From the NCBI GenBank assembly GCA_016200225.1, contig JACQFD010000013.1, positions 1 to 60,654 on the forward strand: a stretch of DNA of 60,654 nt, given 5' to 3'. Positions 15,029 to 22,841 of the stretch are shown one piece after another. A program made the position numbers and the translations under genes. Below the pieces are notes generated by a model. The model searched no databases and was not told the DNA's origin. It worked only from the letters and a program-made list of their open reading frames with translations. The stretch is from Planctomycetota bacterium. Its GTDB lineage: Bacteria > Planctomycetota > UBA1135 > JACQFD01. Numbering within the stretch: position 1 is the first letter of the stretch; every line of letters begins with the position of its first letter.

Positions 15029-17005
15029 ATGAGCCGACGATTCGACATCGGCGGAGGGTGTCTCTTTGGATCGCTGGTATTTTTTAAGATTAGTACAGAT
15101 CTACCGGTTCCTTGGAACGGCATCTTTGCAGCAATTGGGTGCTTATTATTAGTAGTCGGTTCCTTCGCCTTCTTTCCCGAACGACTTCCAGTCAAAGTTC
15201 GAGATCTTTGGGCTCGGGTTATTTCGGGTGTATTGAATGCAGTTGATCGACGCCTCAAGAGGATGCGTTCAGTGTTACACGTGATTTGTGATTTACTCGT
15301 GGCAGCCGCTGCTTTAGCATTCGTATCAATATCATTTGTAGTCGCGACATCCGGAAGTGTACCCGGCTTGGCATACTCGTCACTACCTGTTTGGGGAATC
15401 GTCGGCCTTTCAATCGCGTTTGTATGGATAATCGCCTACAGAATCCATCGTCGTAGCGAACGATTGAGGCAAGAAGCGTTTGAGTCTGTACTCCGTCCGG
15501 TTTCAAAACTCACATTTGAACTCGATTCATTCATCGCATCCACGGACGATTCTGTAATCGCTAAGTGTATCGAAGCACTTCGTGCTATGCGGGCGATTAT
15601 TCTAAAGAATCACGGCGTCGCCGAAGACGATGGTTTGTTTCTTTCGTTTCATGAGCTCGATTCAAATAATTCGATTCGTCAGTTTCGAACATTGGCTATT
15701 CCTCACAGTGGAAATGTTCCCGAACAACTCGTACAATCCGTTGTCACCACTGAGAAGTCGTCTGTCCTCGCCGTAATTAAGGACAGGAAAATGAATACTC
15801 CGAAGCAGATGACCTTTGGTAGCGTTTGCGGATTTGGCCTCGTGGATAACAAGGAATGGCACGGCGAGAATCCAACTGTAGTGCGGATTGACAAGGCCGA
15901 ATCATGTCAGGCACTAGACGACAGCTACCTCTCAGTCCTTCCTAAGAAAACTCGCGCAAACTTCCTAGTTGGATCATACCTTCGAACGGAAATCGCGTGC
16001 CGGAATCTGAATTTACCGAATGAGCTGGCCGATGATCATTCCTTTCCATTGTTGATTTGTTACAACGCGCCGGCCTATTTTACCCAATATGATGTAGCAG
16101 GATTTCGTTTGGTCTGTGATTCCCTTCAACGGTTTATGCGTCGGCACCAGCCACTTCTAATTCAGCGACCGCGGTTGGTTCCAGGGGAGCGTTGGCTATT
16201 GCGATCGTTACTTCGCGAAAAAAACGGCTTTCGATGCATTGGACCTGAACGACCACTCGACACACGTCGCCTCTCTAAAGCGTTGGCGCGATTTTCGTGT
16301 GATGTAGATTCTATGATTCACGCCCGAAGTACTATTCGGAGCTTTCAGCAGTGTCTTCGCACGAAGTGGTCACTCGTTTCAGCTGAAAGCAACAAAGTGG
16401 TCGGAAAAGAGATTACTCATGGTACACGCGACCCGATGCGAAATTGTCAAAATATGCTAGACGAGATTCCCTCGTCAAACGTTGCCGCTATTGCCGACTG
16501 CTATCTTGCATGCACCGCGGTAGCAGACTTGCAATTCGACAATGGCACGGATCTCTCGTTCATACGACTTGAGCCCCGAACCATCTTAACTACAATTGGA
16601 AAATCTGCAGTGAAATGGCTAAGCCAACGATGCGGCAATAGGCTCGTAATTATTCTTAGACCCGACGAATATTTGGATCAACACGTTGCGCCGTTAATTG
16701 ACGTGCTGAACGAAGCAGGAATATCAGTTTGTCTCGATAGTGTATCAACGGCCGAGCATGTTCGGCTTGCCAATCGACATAACATTCACTGGGTCCGCCT
16801 CGGCGTTGAAATGGTTCAATCAACTCAGGCAGATGCAAATAAGCTCAAGAACATTCGACAGCTTGTTCAAATCGCGTGCGACCTTGATATCACGACGGTT
16901 ATGCCGGGAATTTCAAACGAAGTCCTCGCGACCACCATTGGACGGTTATCGAATCCATCACAGATTCTCCTTGAGGGTTCATTAATAACACAACGAGCAC
17001 CATAA
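15029..17005 (+). CDS. membrane protein with GAF-like and degenerate EAL domains
   Basis: A 658-residue protein. Hydrophobic segments at about 33-50, 84-108 and 118-138 anchor it in the membrane. Residues of about 165-375 have the alternating strand/helix layout of a GAF sensor domain, ending in PLLICYNAPAYFTQYDVAGF. Residues of about 440-655 follow the whole outline of an EAL cyclic-di-GMP phosphodiesterase, but every signature is altered: the EAL position reads KEITHG, the Asp-Asp-Phe-Gly loop reads LDSVSTAEH, the Lys-x-Asp strand reads WVRLGVEM and the EGVE loop reads MPGIS. It is therefore probably a non-catalytic ligand-binding EAL domain. It is followed 10 bases later by a small gene. 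Base composition is lower in GC than the core genes, as expected of acquired cargo. Confidence 0.65.
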   Translation: MSRRFDIGGGCLFGSLVFFKISTDLPVPWNGIFAAIGCLLLVVGSFAFFPERLPVKVRDLWARVISGVLNAVDRRLKRMRSVLHVICDLLVAAAALAFVSISFVVATSGSVPGLAYSSLPVWGIVGLSIAFVWIIAYRIHRRSERLRQEAFESVLRPVSKLTFELDSFIASTDDSVIAKCIEALRAMRAIILKNHGVAEDDGLFLSFHELDSNNSIRQFRTLAIPHSGNVPEQLVQSVVTTEKSSVLAVIKDRKMNTPKQMTFGSVCGFGLVDNKEWHGENPTVVRIDKAESCQALDDSYLSVLPKKTRANFLVGSYLRTEIACRNLNLPNELADDHSFPLLICYNAPAYFTQYDVAGFRLVCDSLQRFMRRHQPLLIQRPRLVPGERWLLRSLLREKNGFRCIGPERPLDTRRLSKALARFSCDVDSMIHARSTIRSFQQCLRTKWSLVSAESNKVVGKEITHGTRDPMRNCQNMLDEIPSSNVAAIADCYLACTAVADLQFDNGTDLSFIRLEPRTILTTIGKSAVKWLSQRCGNRLVIILRPDEYLDQHVAPLIDVLNEAGISVCLDSVSTAEHVRLANRHNIHWVRLGVEMVQSTQADANKLKNIRQLVQIACDLDITTVMPGISNEVLATTIGRLSNPSQILLEGSLITQRAP

Positions 17006-17015
17006 TCTCAATGCC

Positions 17016-17324
17016 ATGCCAAATACTATAGACCGTGACACAATAGAAACCGCTCCGGGTTTTGCTCGTCAATCGCATTCTGGACGACTCCTACCGCAAG
17101 CAAACGTTGGACTCGGCGAACCGTTCTTCCTCGATGCCTTACGCCCCGTACTGTATTTCATATTCTCCGTACACTTTCGCCGTAAGGCGATGCGAGATGC
17201 GGAAACTAAGAGTGCGGCCGAGCTAGAGGCAAAAGGTGAACTCTTCGACCACGTGATCAAACCTAGTCCTCGGGAGGGGGCAAAGTTGCCAAGCAAAGTC
17301 GAAGACGACCATGAAGAAACATAA
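17016..17324 (+). CDS. small protein downstream of the GAF/EAL-like gene
   Basis: A 102-residue frame starting 10 bases after the preceding stop and in the same direction, so probably cotranscribed. The N-terminal 35 residues are polar; a hydrophobic stretch at about 41-53 (ALRPVLYFIFSVHF) could lie in or on the membrane; the remainder is Lys/Glu-rich (AMRDAETKSAAELEAKGEL) and ends in an acidic EDDHEET tail. No family is recognised. As partner of a membrane receptor-like protein it might be a membrane-associated adaptor, but nothing in the sequence proves that. Confidence 0.5.
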   Translation: MPNTIDRDTIETAPGFARQSHSGRLLPQANVGLGEPFFLDALRPVLYFIFSVHFRRKAMRDAETKSAAELEAKGELFDHVIKPSPREGAKLPSKVEDDHEET

Positions 17325-17410
17325 CATTGGCCAATACCTGGCATCTGAGGTCAGCGCCGCGACGCCGACGCGAGATTCTCGGCGGAACGCTAACGCCCGC
17401 GATTGGAGTG

Positions 17411-17475
17411 GTTAATTTGGATTTGTAAATTTACTCGCAATATCCAACAAGGTGCGGTTTTTCCGGGGCAGGTCA
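17411..17475 (+). repeat. T repeat, copy 5
   Basis: A good T copy (GTTAATTTGGATTTGTAAAT start, TTTTTCCGGGGCAGGTCACC end). It is fused directly to R repeat copy 3, whose own first 40 or so bases are missing, so T and R form one composite unit here. Confidence 0.8.
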
Positions 17476-17636
17476 CCAAAACCCTGTCCACAGAGAGAAA
17501 CTTGAAATTCTAGTTGCATTTTATCGCCCGCCAAACGCTGAAATTTTTTCGCCGATGCATATTTTTTGTGCAAATCTTGGTCATTTTCGATCGCGTCTAA
17601 GCGCTATTAGTAGTGACTTAGTATTTGGACACTAAG
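17472..17636 (+). repeat. R repeat, copy 3 (5' part replaced by T)
   Basis: From CCTGTCCACAGAG onward this matches R copy 1 closely; the last 70 bases, including the CTTGGTCATTTTCGATCG part and the GTATTTGGACACTAAG end, are nearly identical. The TTAATAATAATTGA beginning of R is absent and T copy 5 stands in its place. Confidence 0.85.
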
Positions 17637-17645
17637 GGCGAACGA

Positions 17646-17855
17646 TTACCGTTTATCGACAATACGCGCCTCGCCAAATTCATACAGATGCACGAGTAGA
17701 ATCTGGTTCTTTCGTCGGCTTTCAACCAGCCATTTGTAATATTCGACTTGCATTACGGCTGAATCGTGATCGCCAGCCCGTTCGACGAACTGAGCCCCAA
17801 CGGAAAATTGAAGCAAACGGTCAACGCCCATGCCCAGATGTAATGTAGAGAACAT
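17646..17855 (-). pseudogene. possible C-terminal gene fragment
   Basis: A 69-codon minus-strand frame whose last part (VEYYKWLVESRRKNQILLV, LYEFGEARIVDKR) reads like a genuine protein end, while the first 20 codons do not. It lies between two inverted 9-bp sequences, GGACACTAA at 17,627 (the end of R copy 3) and TTAGTGTCC at 17,887. It is probably a fragment of a gene cut by a repeat or element end. No family is recognised. Confidence 0.3.
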
Positions 17856-17961
17856 CTACGGTCGGCAAGGTTTGAGTCGAGTATTGTTAGTGTCCTGCAT
17901 TTGGAATTTTGGTGGCGATAATTATGGCCCCTGTTAGCTGGCGCAATCGTCATACTATCGC

Positions 17962-20142
17962 TTACGCTTGCGCAACTGGTTGACTCCCGGCGCTCGCGAT
18001 ACTACGTCGGCGCATTTCTGAGTCGGCAATGGCCCGTAAACGATCCCAAGTGTCCGATTGTGACGAAATCATGGTTTCACTGTTGGAAGGGCTGATATCA
18101 ACGAGACACTGGTAACTTATCGGCGTTCGCTGCAAAATCGCGCTCAAGACTTCTGCGGGCACAAGTGGTCCTGCCCGACGCAATACTTCAATTAGCACCA
18201 TTGCAAAGTTTATATTTCCTTCCAATTGTTTTCCAAGAAGTAGACTAGTCGGAGCACTTATCCTCATCTTAAGTAGGGAAATCACACACTCAGCCGTTAC
18301 TTCATGAGAAGCGCAACCACCTGCAATTGATCTTTGGGACAAATCAAGCAAAGTATCCGACGCTCGCGGATCTCCAATAAGACCCAGAGTAGAAATGACA
18401 AAGACGCCTTCGTCCTGGGACAAGTTTTTTGTATTAATTGCACCAATCAGGCGACCAACGGCTCCGCTGCCGTATTTCACCAAAGTGTCTTTCGCCAGCG
18501 TCACTACCGCGACCAAAACCCGATCGTCGTTTGATTCAGGGATCCAATCTAAATTGCTGAGTGCATTAGCGACCGCACGTCGGACTTCGAAACGGACGTG
18601 TTCGTCTCTCAGAACGGACAATAGCGGATCAACTGCGCGTGTTTCGCCCAACTGCCCTAGTCGAATTGCCGCGTATTTCATCGCGTGTTCACGTTCTCTG
18701 ATTTGCTCATCGGGATTCAATAACAATTCCAAGAATGGATCGACCGCATCAGGGCCACCAACCCGATCCAGTAGGTGCATAATTTCGTCGCCATTAAAAC
18801 CACCAACCCTCGAAGCAAGAGAGACAATTGGTATAATAGATGCCGGTCCTTCGTCGGCAGCCTCGGAGTACTTGCTACATGCGAAGAATAATCGAATTCG
18901 GAGATTCTTGTTGTATTTCGATAATCCCGCGCGACCACTGGCGAGTTCGTTTTCCACAAATAACTTTATCCAATGACTTGTACGATAGTTTGCCTCCGCG
19001 GAAGCCAAATTCAACACGCAATCTGCACCAACAGGATCGCCCATCTCGAGCAGAGCTTGCGCCCCGAAACGGCAAACATGACTGTTTTCGGAATTGACTG
19101 CCTCTATCAAGACAGGGACATTCTGAGGATTCCCGACTGCGAGTTTGAATTGTGTGCAAATTGCATCGCAAATTACGCAGCGGCGTGGCTCGGTGAATTG
19201 TGGAAAAAAATCGTGTTCATGGGAACTCAACAAAGCAAGCACCGCATGTAAAGCATCCGGCCCTTCTTGTATTAGTTTTATAAAGTCACGTAGTGCAAGC
19301 GCAAGCTGTAATCGGTGTTCTAAACTTGCTGGAATCCAGTTGAGCGCCTTGAGTGCGTCTATGGTCAAGAAACGAGTTTCCCTGTTTGTGGATGACAAGA
19401 ACGGAATAAGATGTTCAATTGCGCCTGGGGATTGGAGCCGCCCCAATGCTTTAATTATAATATCCTGGTTTGAATTCGTGTTTGACATTAACAATTCAAC
19501 AAACGTTTCAACCGCCGCCGGATCTTTAATTGAATATACTGCTTGGATGATGTCACTTCCTTGGATTGACTTCCTATCTAACGCATTGAGGAGCGGCCGA
19601 ATGGCCGTTGCTCCGAAACCAGCGGCGCGATTCCAATTCATCTCCGCGATTGCAAGCGACACCGATTGACAAACGTTTGGTTTCCAGCCAAAACTTGCAA
19701 GTGCTGATCCAATAGCGCGACGAGTTCTTCTGTCCGAATGCCGCTCGAAGGCCACGACTAGCGAGGGAATTGCTTCACTATTTCCAAATTGCGTTAGTGC
19801 CTTTGCTGCGGCGACACAAGATTCAGGACCTGAAGTTGAGAGCACTTTCGTCAATTCCTCCTGAACCTCATCGCCTCCAATTGACGCAAGCGCTGTTCCA
19901 AAGATGTTCACGCTGTGGCCGCGAGGGTCCGTCAAGAGTTTCACAAGTGGGTCAATCGCGCGCCCGTCACCGATCGCTCCCAATGTTTCAGCAGCGGCCT
20001 CTACAACTTCTCGGTTGCTTAGGCAGTGAATCAAGAATTCGATGGTTTTGTCATCCTGGTATGCGCCCAAGGCTCTTACGTTGCGATTCTTAGCGCCCAA
20101 GCTACCGTATCGAATAACTACGCGCTGCCACCAATGATTCAT
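17962..20142 (-). CDS. HEAT-repeat protein
   Basis: A 726-residue soluble protein built almost wholly of HEAT / PBS-lyase-type helical repeats. Typical units read AAAETLGAIGDGRAIDPLVK, ALTQFGNSEAIPSLV, ALGRLQSPGAIEHLIPFL and AIRLGQLGETRAVDPLLSVL; I see roughly a dozen, interrupted by a more variable centre (about 270-420) holding a CVICDAIC Cys pair. Such superhelices serve as protein-protein interaction scaffolds. There is no enzymatic motif. The ATG at 20,142 has an AGGA about 10 bases upstream. It points against the GAF/EAL-like gene, with repeats between, so it is a separate transcription unit inside the presumed element. Its role in the element is unknown. Confidence 0.88.
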   Translation of the reverse strand: MNHWWQRVVIRYGSLGAKNRNVRALGAYQDDKTIEFLIHCLSNREVVEAAAETLGAIGDGRAIDPLVKLLTDPRGHSVNIFGTALASIGGDEVQEELTKVLSTSGPESCVAAAKALTQFGNSEAIPSLVVAFERHSDRRTRRAIGSALASFGWKPNVCQSVSLAIAEMNWNRAAGFGATAIRPLLNALDRKSIQGSDIIQAVYSIKDPAAVETFVELLMSNTNSNQDIIIKALGRLQSPGAIEHLIPFLSSTNRETRFLTIDALKALNWIPASLEHRLQLALALRDFIKLIQEGPDALHAVLALLSSHEHDFFPQFTEPRRCVICDAICTQFKLAVGNPQNVPVLIEAVNSENSHVCRFGAQALLEMGDPVGADCVLNLASAEANYRTSHWIKLFVENELASGRAGLSKYNKNLRIRLFFACSKYSEAADEGPASIIPIVSLASRVGGFNGDEIMHLLDRVGGPDAVDPFLELLLNPDEQIREREHAMKYAAIRLGQLGETRAVDPLLSVLRDEHVRFEVRRAVANALSNLDWIPESNDDRVLVAVVTLAKDTLVKYGSGAVGRLIGAINTKNLSQDEGVFVISTLGLIGDPRASDTLLDLSQRSIAGGCASHEVTAECVISLLKMRISAPTSLLLGKQLEGNINFAMVLIEVLRRAGPLVPAEVLSAILQRTPISYQCLVDISPSNSETMISSQSDTWDRLRAIADSEMRRRSIASAGSQPVAQA

Positions 20143-20164
20143 ATAGATAAAGTCCTATTTGCTA

Positions 20165-20263
20165 CTCTTCAAAAAGTAAATAGCCTACGCAGGGGGTCGT
20201 GCCGACGCTGGCCTCGTTCAGGATATTGATGATCTGATCGTCGGTGAATCTGCGCTTGCGCAA
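20165..20263 (-). pseudogene. IS3-family OrfA N-terminal stub (younger copy)
   Basis: On the minus strand, beginning at a TTG at 20,263, this reads LRKRRFTDDQIINIL and then NEASVG, the start of an IS3-type OrfA helix-turn-helix. A stop follows after 32 codons; the rest of the transposon is missing. The 40 bases upstream are shared with the older stub at 5092-5168. The start codon has changed from ATG to TTG relative to that copy. It is a remnant only. Confidence 0.75.
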
Positions 20264-20779
20264 CGGTTTGGTTTCTTTTGGGGAGAATGCGGTGTGAGAT
20301 TTTGACTTGGTTAAGTTTTTGCGGGAAGACCTGGATAGCTCCGACGCTTTTAATATCATCCTCGTCTCTCGCCCGTGTCGCAACCGACCTCGAACCCGCC
20401 CCAGTCTCAACGTTACAACTCGCCGACGGCAAATGCCCGCCGTCATCGGCAACGCGCGCGCGCACGCCGTCCGCCTGCAGTCCACTTCCCATTCCACGAC
20501 GCATCACGCCACGGCCCAACATCGCGCAACCGTCGCGCGCCACCGCGGGTAATAGGTCTTCGTTAATATTCAGTCTGACGGGTCTGCGGCTCATTTGTAA
20601 AATCGCTCGTTCGTGAATCTTCCGGCGTGACGTGGGGACGGTTCTTCGCCGTTTCGAAAAGCTATCCGCGGCGGGAGGGGCGCGCAATGCCGGCGGGGCG
20701 AGTCACTTTCCTCTCCCTCAAAATTATGCGCCGTTCTGCGGGCTGAGGGCCCTTTTGCGCAGGATCTTGGAGCGCCCAC
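20264..20779. other. right end region of the element, no gene
   Basis: About 500 bases between the IS3 stub and the right long repeat. Several Arg-rich frames overlap on both strands and none is convincing. From about 20,700 weak similarity to the sequence left of 6171 appears, so the duplicated flank may begin before 20,780. Confidence 0.45.
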
Positions 20780-21106
20780 AACGCCAACGCCACCCACACC
20801 GACGCTACTGTTCCGCCGCGAGTATCGTTAAACAACTCGAAACCCGCATCTCCGAGAGTTCGCGAGACGGAAACCGAGGCGCTTTCCGCATCGAAAAACG
20901 CCAACTGCGCCACGATCGCGAACGCGCCGCCGCTGCCGCGCCTCCGCCCAAAATCGCGCGCACGCTGCCGCAACGCGCCACGGCAAAACACTGCAAAAAC
21001 GGCGGCAATTCAAGCGAACACGCCCGCGTCCCGGCTGCTCACGGCAACTACAATTCGACTCCCCGCGTGACTACAAAAGCGTTACGAATTCGATACTTTG
21101 GCTCCC
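20780..21106 (+). repeat. long direct repeat, right copy (joins tRNA-Asn)
   Basis: The partner of the repeat at 6171-6498. Its final 8 bases are the 3' end of the tRNA-Asn gene, including the encoded CCA. The sequence GACTACAAAAGCGTTACGAA and the bases after it up to the tRNA are identical in both copies. Confidence 0.85.
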
Positions 21107-21174
21107 GGAGTAGGACTTGAACCTACGGCCCGCTGATTAACAGTCAGCTGCTCTACCGACTGAGCTATCCGGGA
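21099..21174 (-). tRNA. tRNA-Asn (GTT)
   Basis: A complete 76-nt cloverleaf on the minus strand. The acceptor arms are TCCCGGA and TCCGGGA, the D arm contains AGCTCAGTCGGTAGAGC, the anticodon loop CTGTTAATC gives anticodon GTT, and the T arm contains GTTCAAGTC. The discriminator G and CCA are encoded. It sits 57 bases beyond the end of fliH, and its 3' end is the junction of the long direct repeat, so it is the likely attachment site of the integrated element. Confidence 0.97.
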
Positions 21175-21231
21175 ATTTGGGGGCGGTATGGTAGCCGCGC
21201 GGGTCTCGCAGTCAATGATCGCGGCACAGGG

Positions 21232-21810
21232 TCAGCGGCGGCCGTCGACGGCGGCGAGGACGTCGGCGAGGGCGGCGGCGGTGTCCCGGAGGACGTCGCC
21301 GTAAGGTGTTTCGACGCGGCAGCTTCCGCGTGTGAGGGCGGCGTCGGCTTTGATTGTGACTCCTTCTTTTTCGAAGGGGCGGAGCTCGCCGCCGGTGATG
21401 GCAGTTTCGTAATCGTGCTCGTTTAAGTAAACAACCGCGCCTTTGTCGACGCCGCGCGCGATCGCGAAACATTCATTAACAATCGCGGGCAAATTGTAGT
21501 GACCGCCGTCGAGTTCGCGCCGCGTCACTTCGGCGGCAATCGCTTTTGCGAGTTCGAGAACTTGCGGTTTTGCATCGGTCTCGAGCCGCTCCAAACGGGC
21601 GGCGAATTGTGTACTCGCCGCCGCGAACGCCGCCAACACCGGTTCGAGCCGCGCTCGCTCGGCGCGCGCCGCGTCGTCTTTTATTTGTTGTAAGTGCGCG
21701 GCCGCAGCCGCGATTTCCGTTTCGTCGGGAACGGCGTTCATCGAGCGCAGCCGCGCCCCGCGCAACGGCGCCGGAAACTTTACAGATAGTCGGGATCCTC
21801 GAATGATCAT
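21232..21810 (-). CDS. fliH: flagellar assembly protein FliH
   Basis: The 192-residue FliH-type regulator of the export ATPase FliI, in the cytoplasm at the base of the flagellar type III export gate. The N-terminal half is an Ala/Glu/Arg-rich coiled coil (AAAAHLQQIKDDAARAERAR). The C-terminal domain has the usual strands and helices, with VVYLNEHDYETAI, then VTIKADAALTRGSCRVETP, which corresponds to the conserved Gly-x-Cys-x-Val-Glu-Thr stretch, and a final helix. It starts 14 bases after the fliG stop. It is somewhat shorter than the usual 220-240 residues. It ends the flagellar run; the expected next gene, fliI, is absent and a tRNA gene with an integrated element follows. Confidence 0.88.
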   Translation of the reverse strand: MIIRGSRLSVKFPAPLRGARLRSMNAVPDETEIAAAAAHLQQIKDDAARAERARLEPVLAAFAAASTQFAARLERLETDAKPQVLELAKAIAAEVTRRELDGGHYNLPAIVNECFAIARGVDKGAVVYLNEHDYETAITGGELRPFEKEGVTIKADAALTRGSCRVETPYGDVLRDTAAALADVLAAVDGRR

Positions 21811-21824
21811 GATCGTATCTGTGA

Positions 21825-22841
21825 TTATACCAATCCGCCGCCGCCGCCGCGCGTCGGCCGGATCTCGCCTTTCTCTATCAATGCGCGGATTCCAACCATG
21901 ATTTCAGTCTGCGCTTTCATCACTTCCGTCAACGGCACCGGCCCGAGCAACTCGAGTTCCTCCTGCACCATTTCCTTCACGCGCTTTGTCATATTACCAA
22001 AAAAGTTTTCCGCGATTTCCGGATCGGCGGCCTTGAGCGCCATCGCGAGAGCGCGCACATCGATCGTTGAAAGCACTTTTTGCATGCCGCGCTTGTCGAG
22101 CCGCGCGAGGTCCGCGAACGTAAACATTCGCTCGCGAATTTCGCGCGCAACCTCGGCGTCGCGCGCCTCGAGGCCTTGTAATATTTCTTTTTCCACTTCC
22201 GGTTCTGTAGCATTTAATATTTCCGCGACCGAACGCAGGCGCCGATTCATGTCGTCGACCGGCATCGCGTCCTGGCTCTCGGCCTTCGACGCGAGTCCGC
22301 TCGCGATATCATCGATAACGTCGCGCGTGATCGGTTGCATGCTTGCCATGCGATCCGCGATGTCGATGCGCTCTTCCTCCGTGAGCGCGCTCAGGAACAC
22401 GCCCGCGCGGTCGGGAGGAATTCGCGAACACACGAGCGCGATCACCTGCGGATGTTCGTCGCGGAGGATTCTTACCAATCGACCGTCCTCGAGACGTTCC
22501 AATACTACAAAAGGGCGGTCTCTTTTTACAGTTTCCTCGATGCGCGACAGGATCTGCTTCCCGCGTTCCGGACCGAGAGTTTTTGTAAGTAATTCGGAGA
22601 GACCCGGCGGAATCGACGCGCCTTCGCGCACGGATGCGAGGAATTCTTTTTGTATATCCGAAACCTGCTCGCGTTCGATTTCGTCGAGATTGATTTCCGC
22701 CATCGCGCGCCCGACATATGTAATGGAGTCGTCGGGAAGCGTCGATAACAATTTCGCCGAAGTCTCGGCGTCTAATGTTAATAAAAGAGCCGCCGCCTTT
22801 TGAGGGCCGGTGAGCCGCCTTTTTGGCCCGGACTGTTTCAT
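21825..22841 (-). CDS. fliG: flagellar motor switch protein FliG
   Basis: A 338-residue C-ring protein that transmits torque from the stator and controls rotation direction. The N-terminal domain (LTGPQKAAALLLTLDAETS) binds FliF, the middle domain carries the EHPQ motif (RDEHPQVIALVCSRI) near residue 128, and the C-terminal domain has the charged torque helix (FTFADLARLDKRGMQKVL) and the LLGPVPLTEVMKAQ end. Length and order are standard. The ATG overlaps the fliF stop by 4 bases (ATGA), so the two are translationally coupled, as is common. Confidence 0.97.
   Translation of the reverse strand: MKQSGPKRRLTGPQKAAALLLTLDAETSAKLLSTLPDDSITYVGRAMAEINLDEIEREQVSDIQKEFLASVREGASIPPGLSELLTKTLGPERGKQILSRIEETVKRDRPFVVLERLEDGRLVRILRDEHPQVIALVCSRIPPDRAGVFLSALTEEERIDIADRMASMQPITRDVIDDIASGLASKAESQDAMPVDDMNRRLRSVAEILNATEPEVEKEILQGLEARDAEVAREIRERMFTFADLARLDKRGMQKVLSTIDVRALAMALKAADPEIAENFFGNMTKRVKEMVQEELELLGPVPLTEVMKAQTEIMVGIRALIEKGEIRPTRGGGGGLV

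Noticed and set aside
14796..15032. A 78-codon frame ending in an ATGA overlap with the GAF/EAL-like gene.
   Set aside because: The overlap is suggestive, but the composition is Arg/Trp/Cys-rich without pattern, and part of the region upstream is repeat-derived.
6499..20779. A complete prophage.
   Set aside because: Only terminase and integrase genes are phage-like; there is no portal, capsid, tail, lysis or replication gene.
21898..22803. A 301-codon plus-strand frame opposite fliG.
   Set aside because: It is Ser/Arg-rich with no domain, and lies fully antisense to a certain flagellar gene; long antisense frames are common at this GC content.
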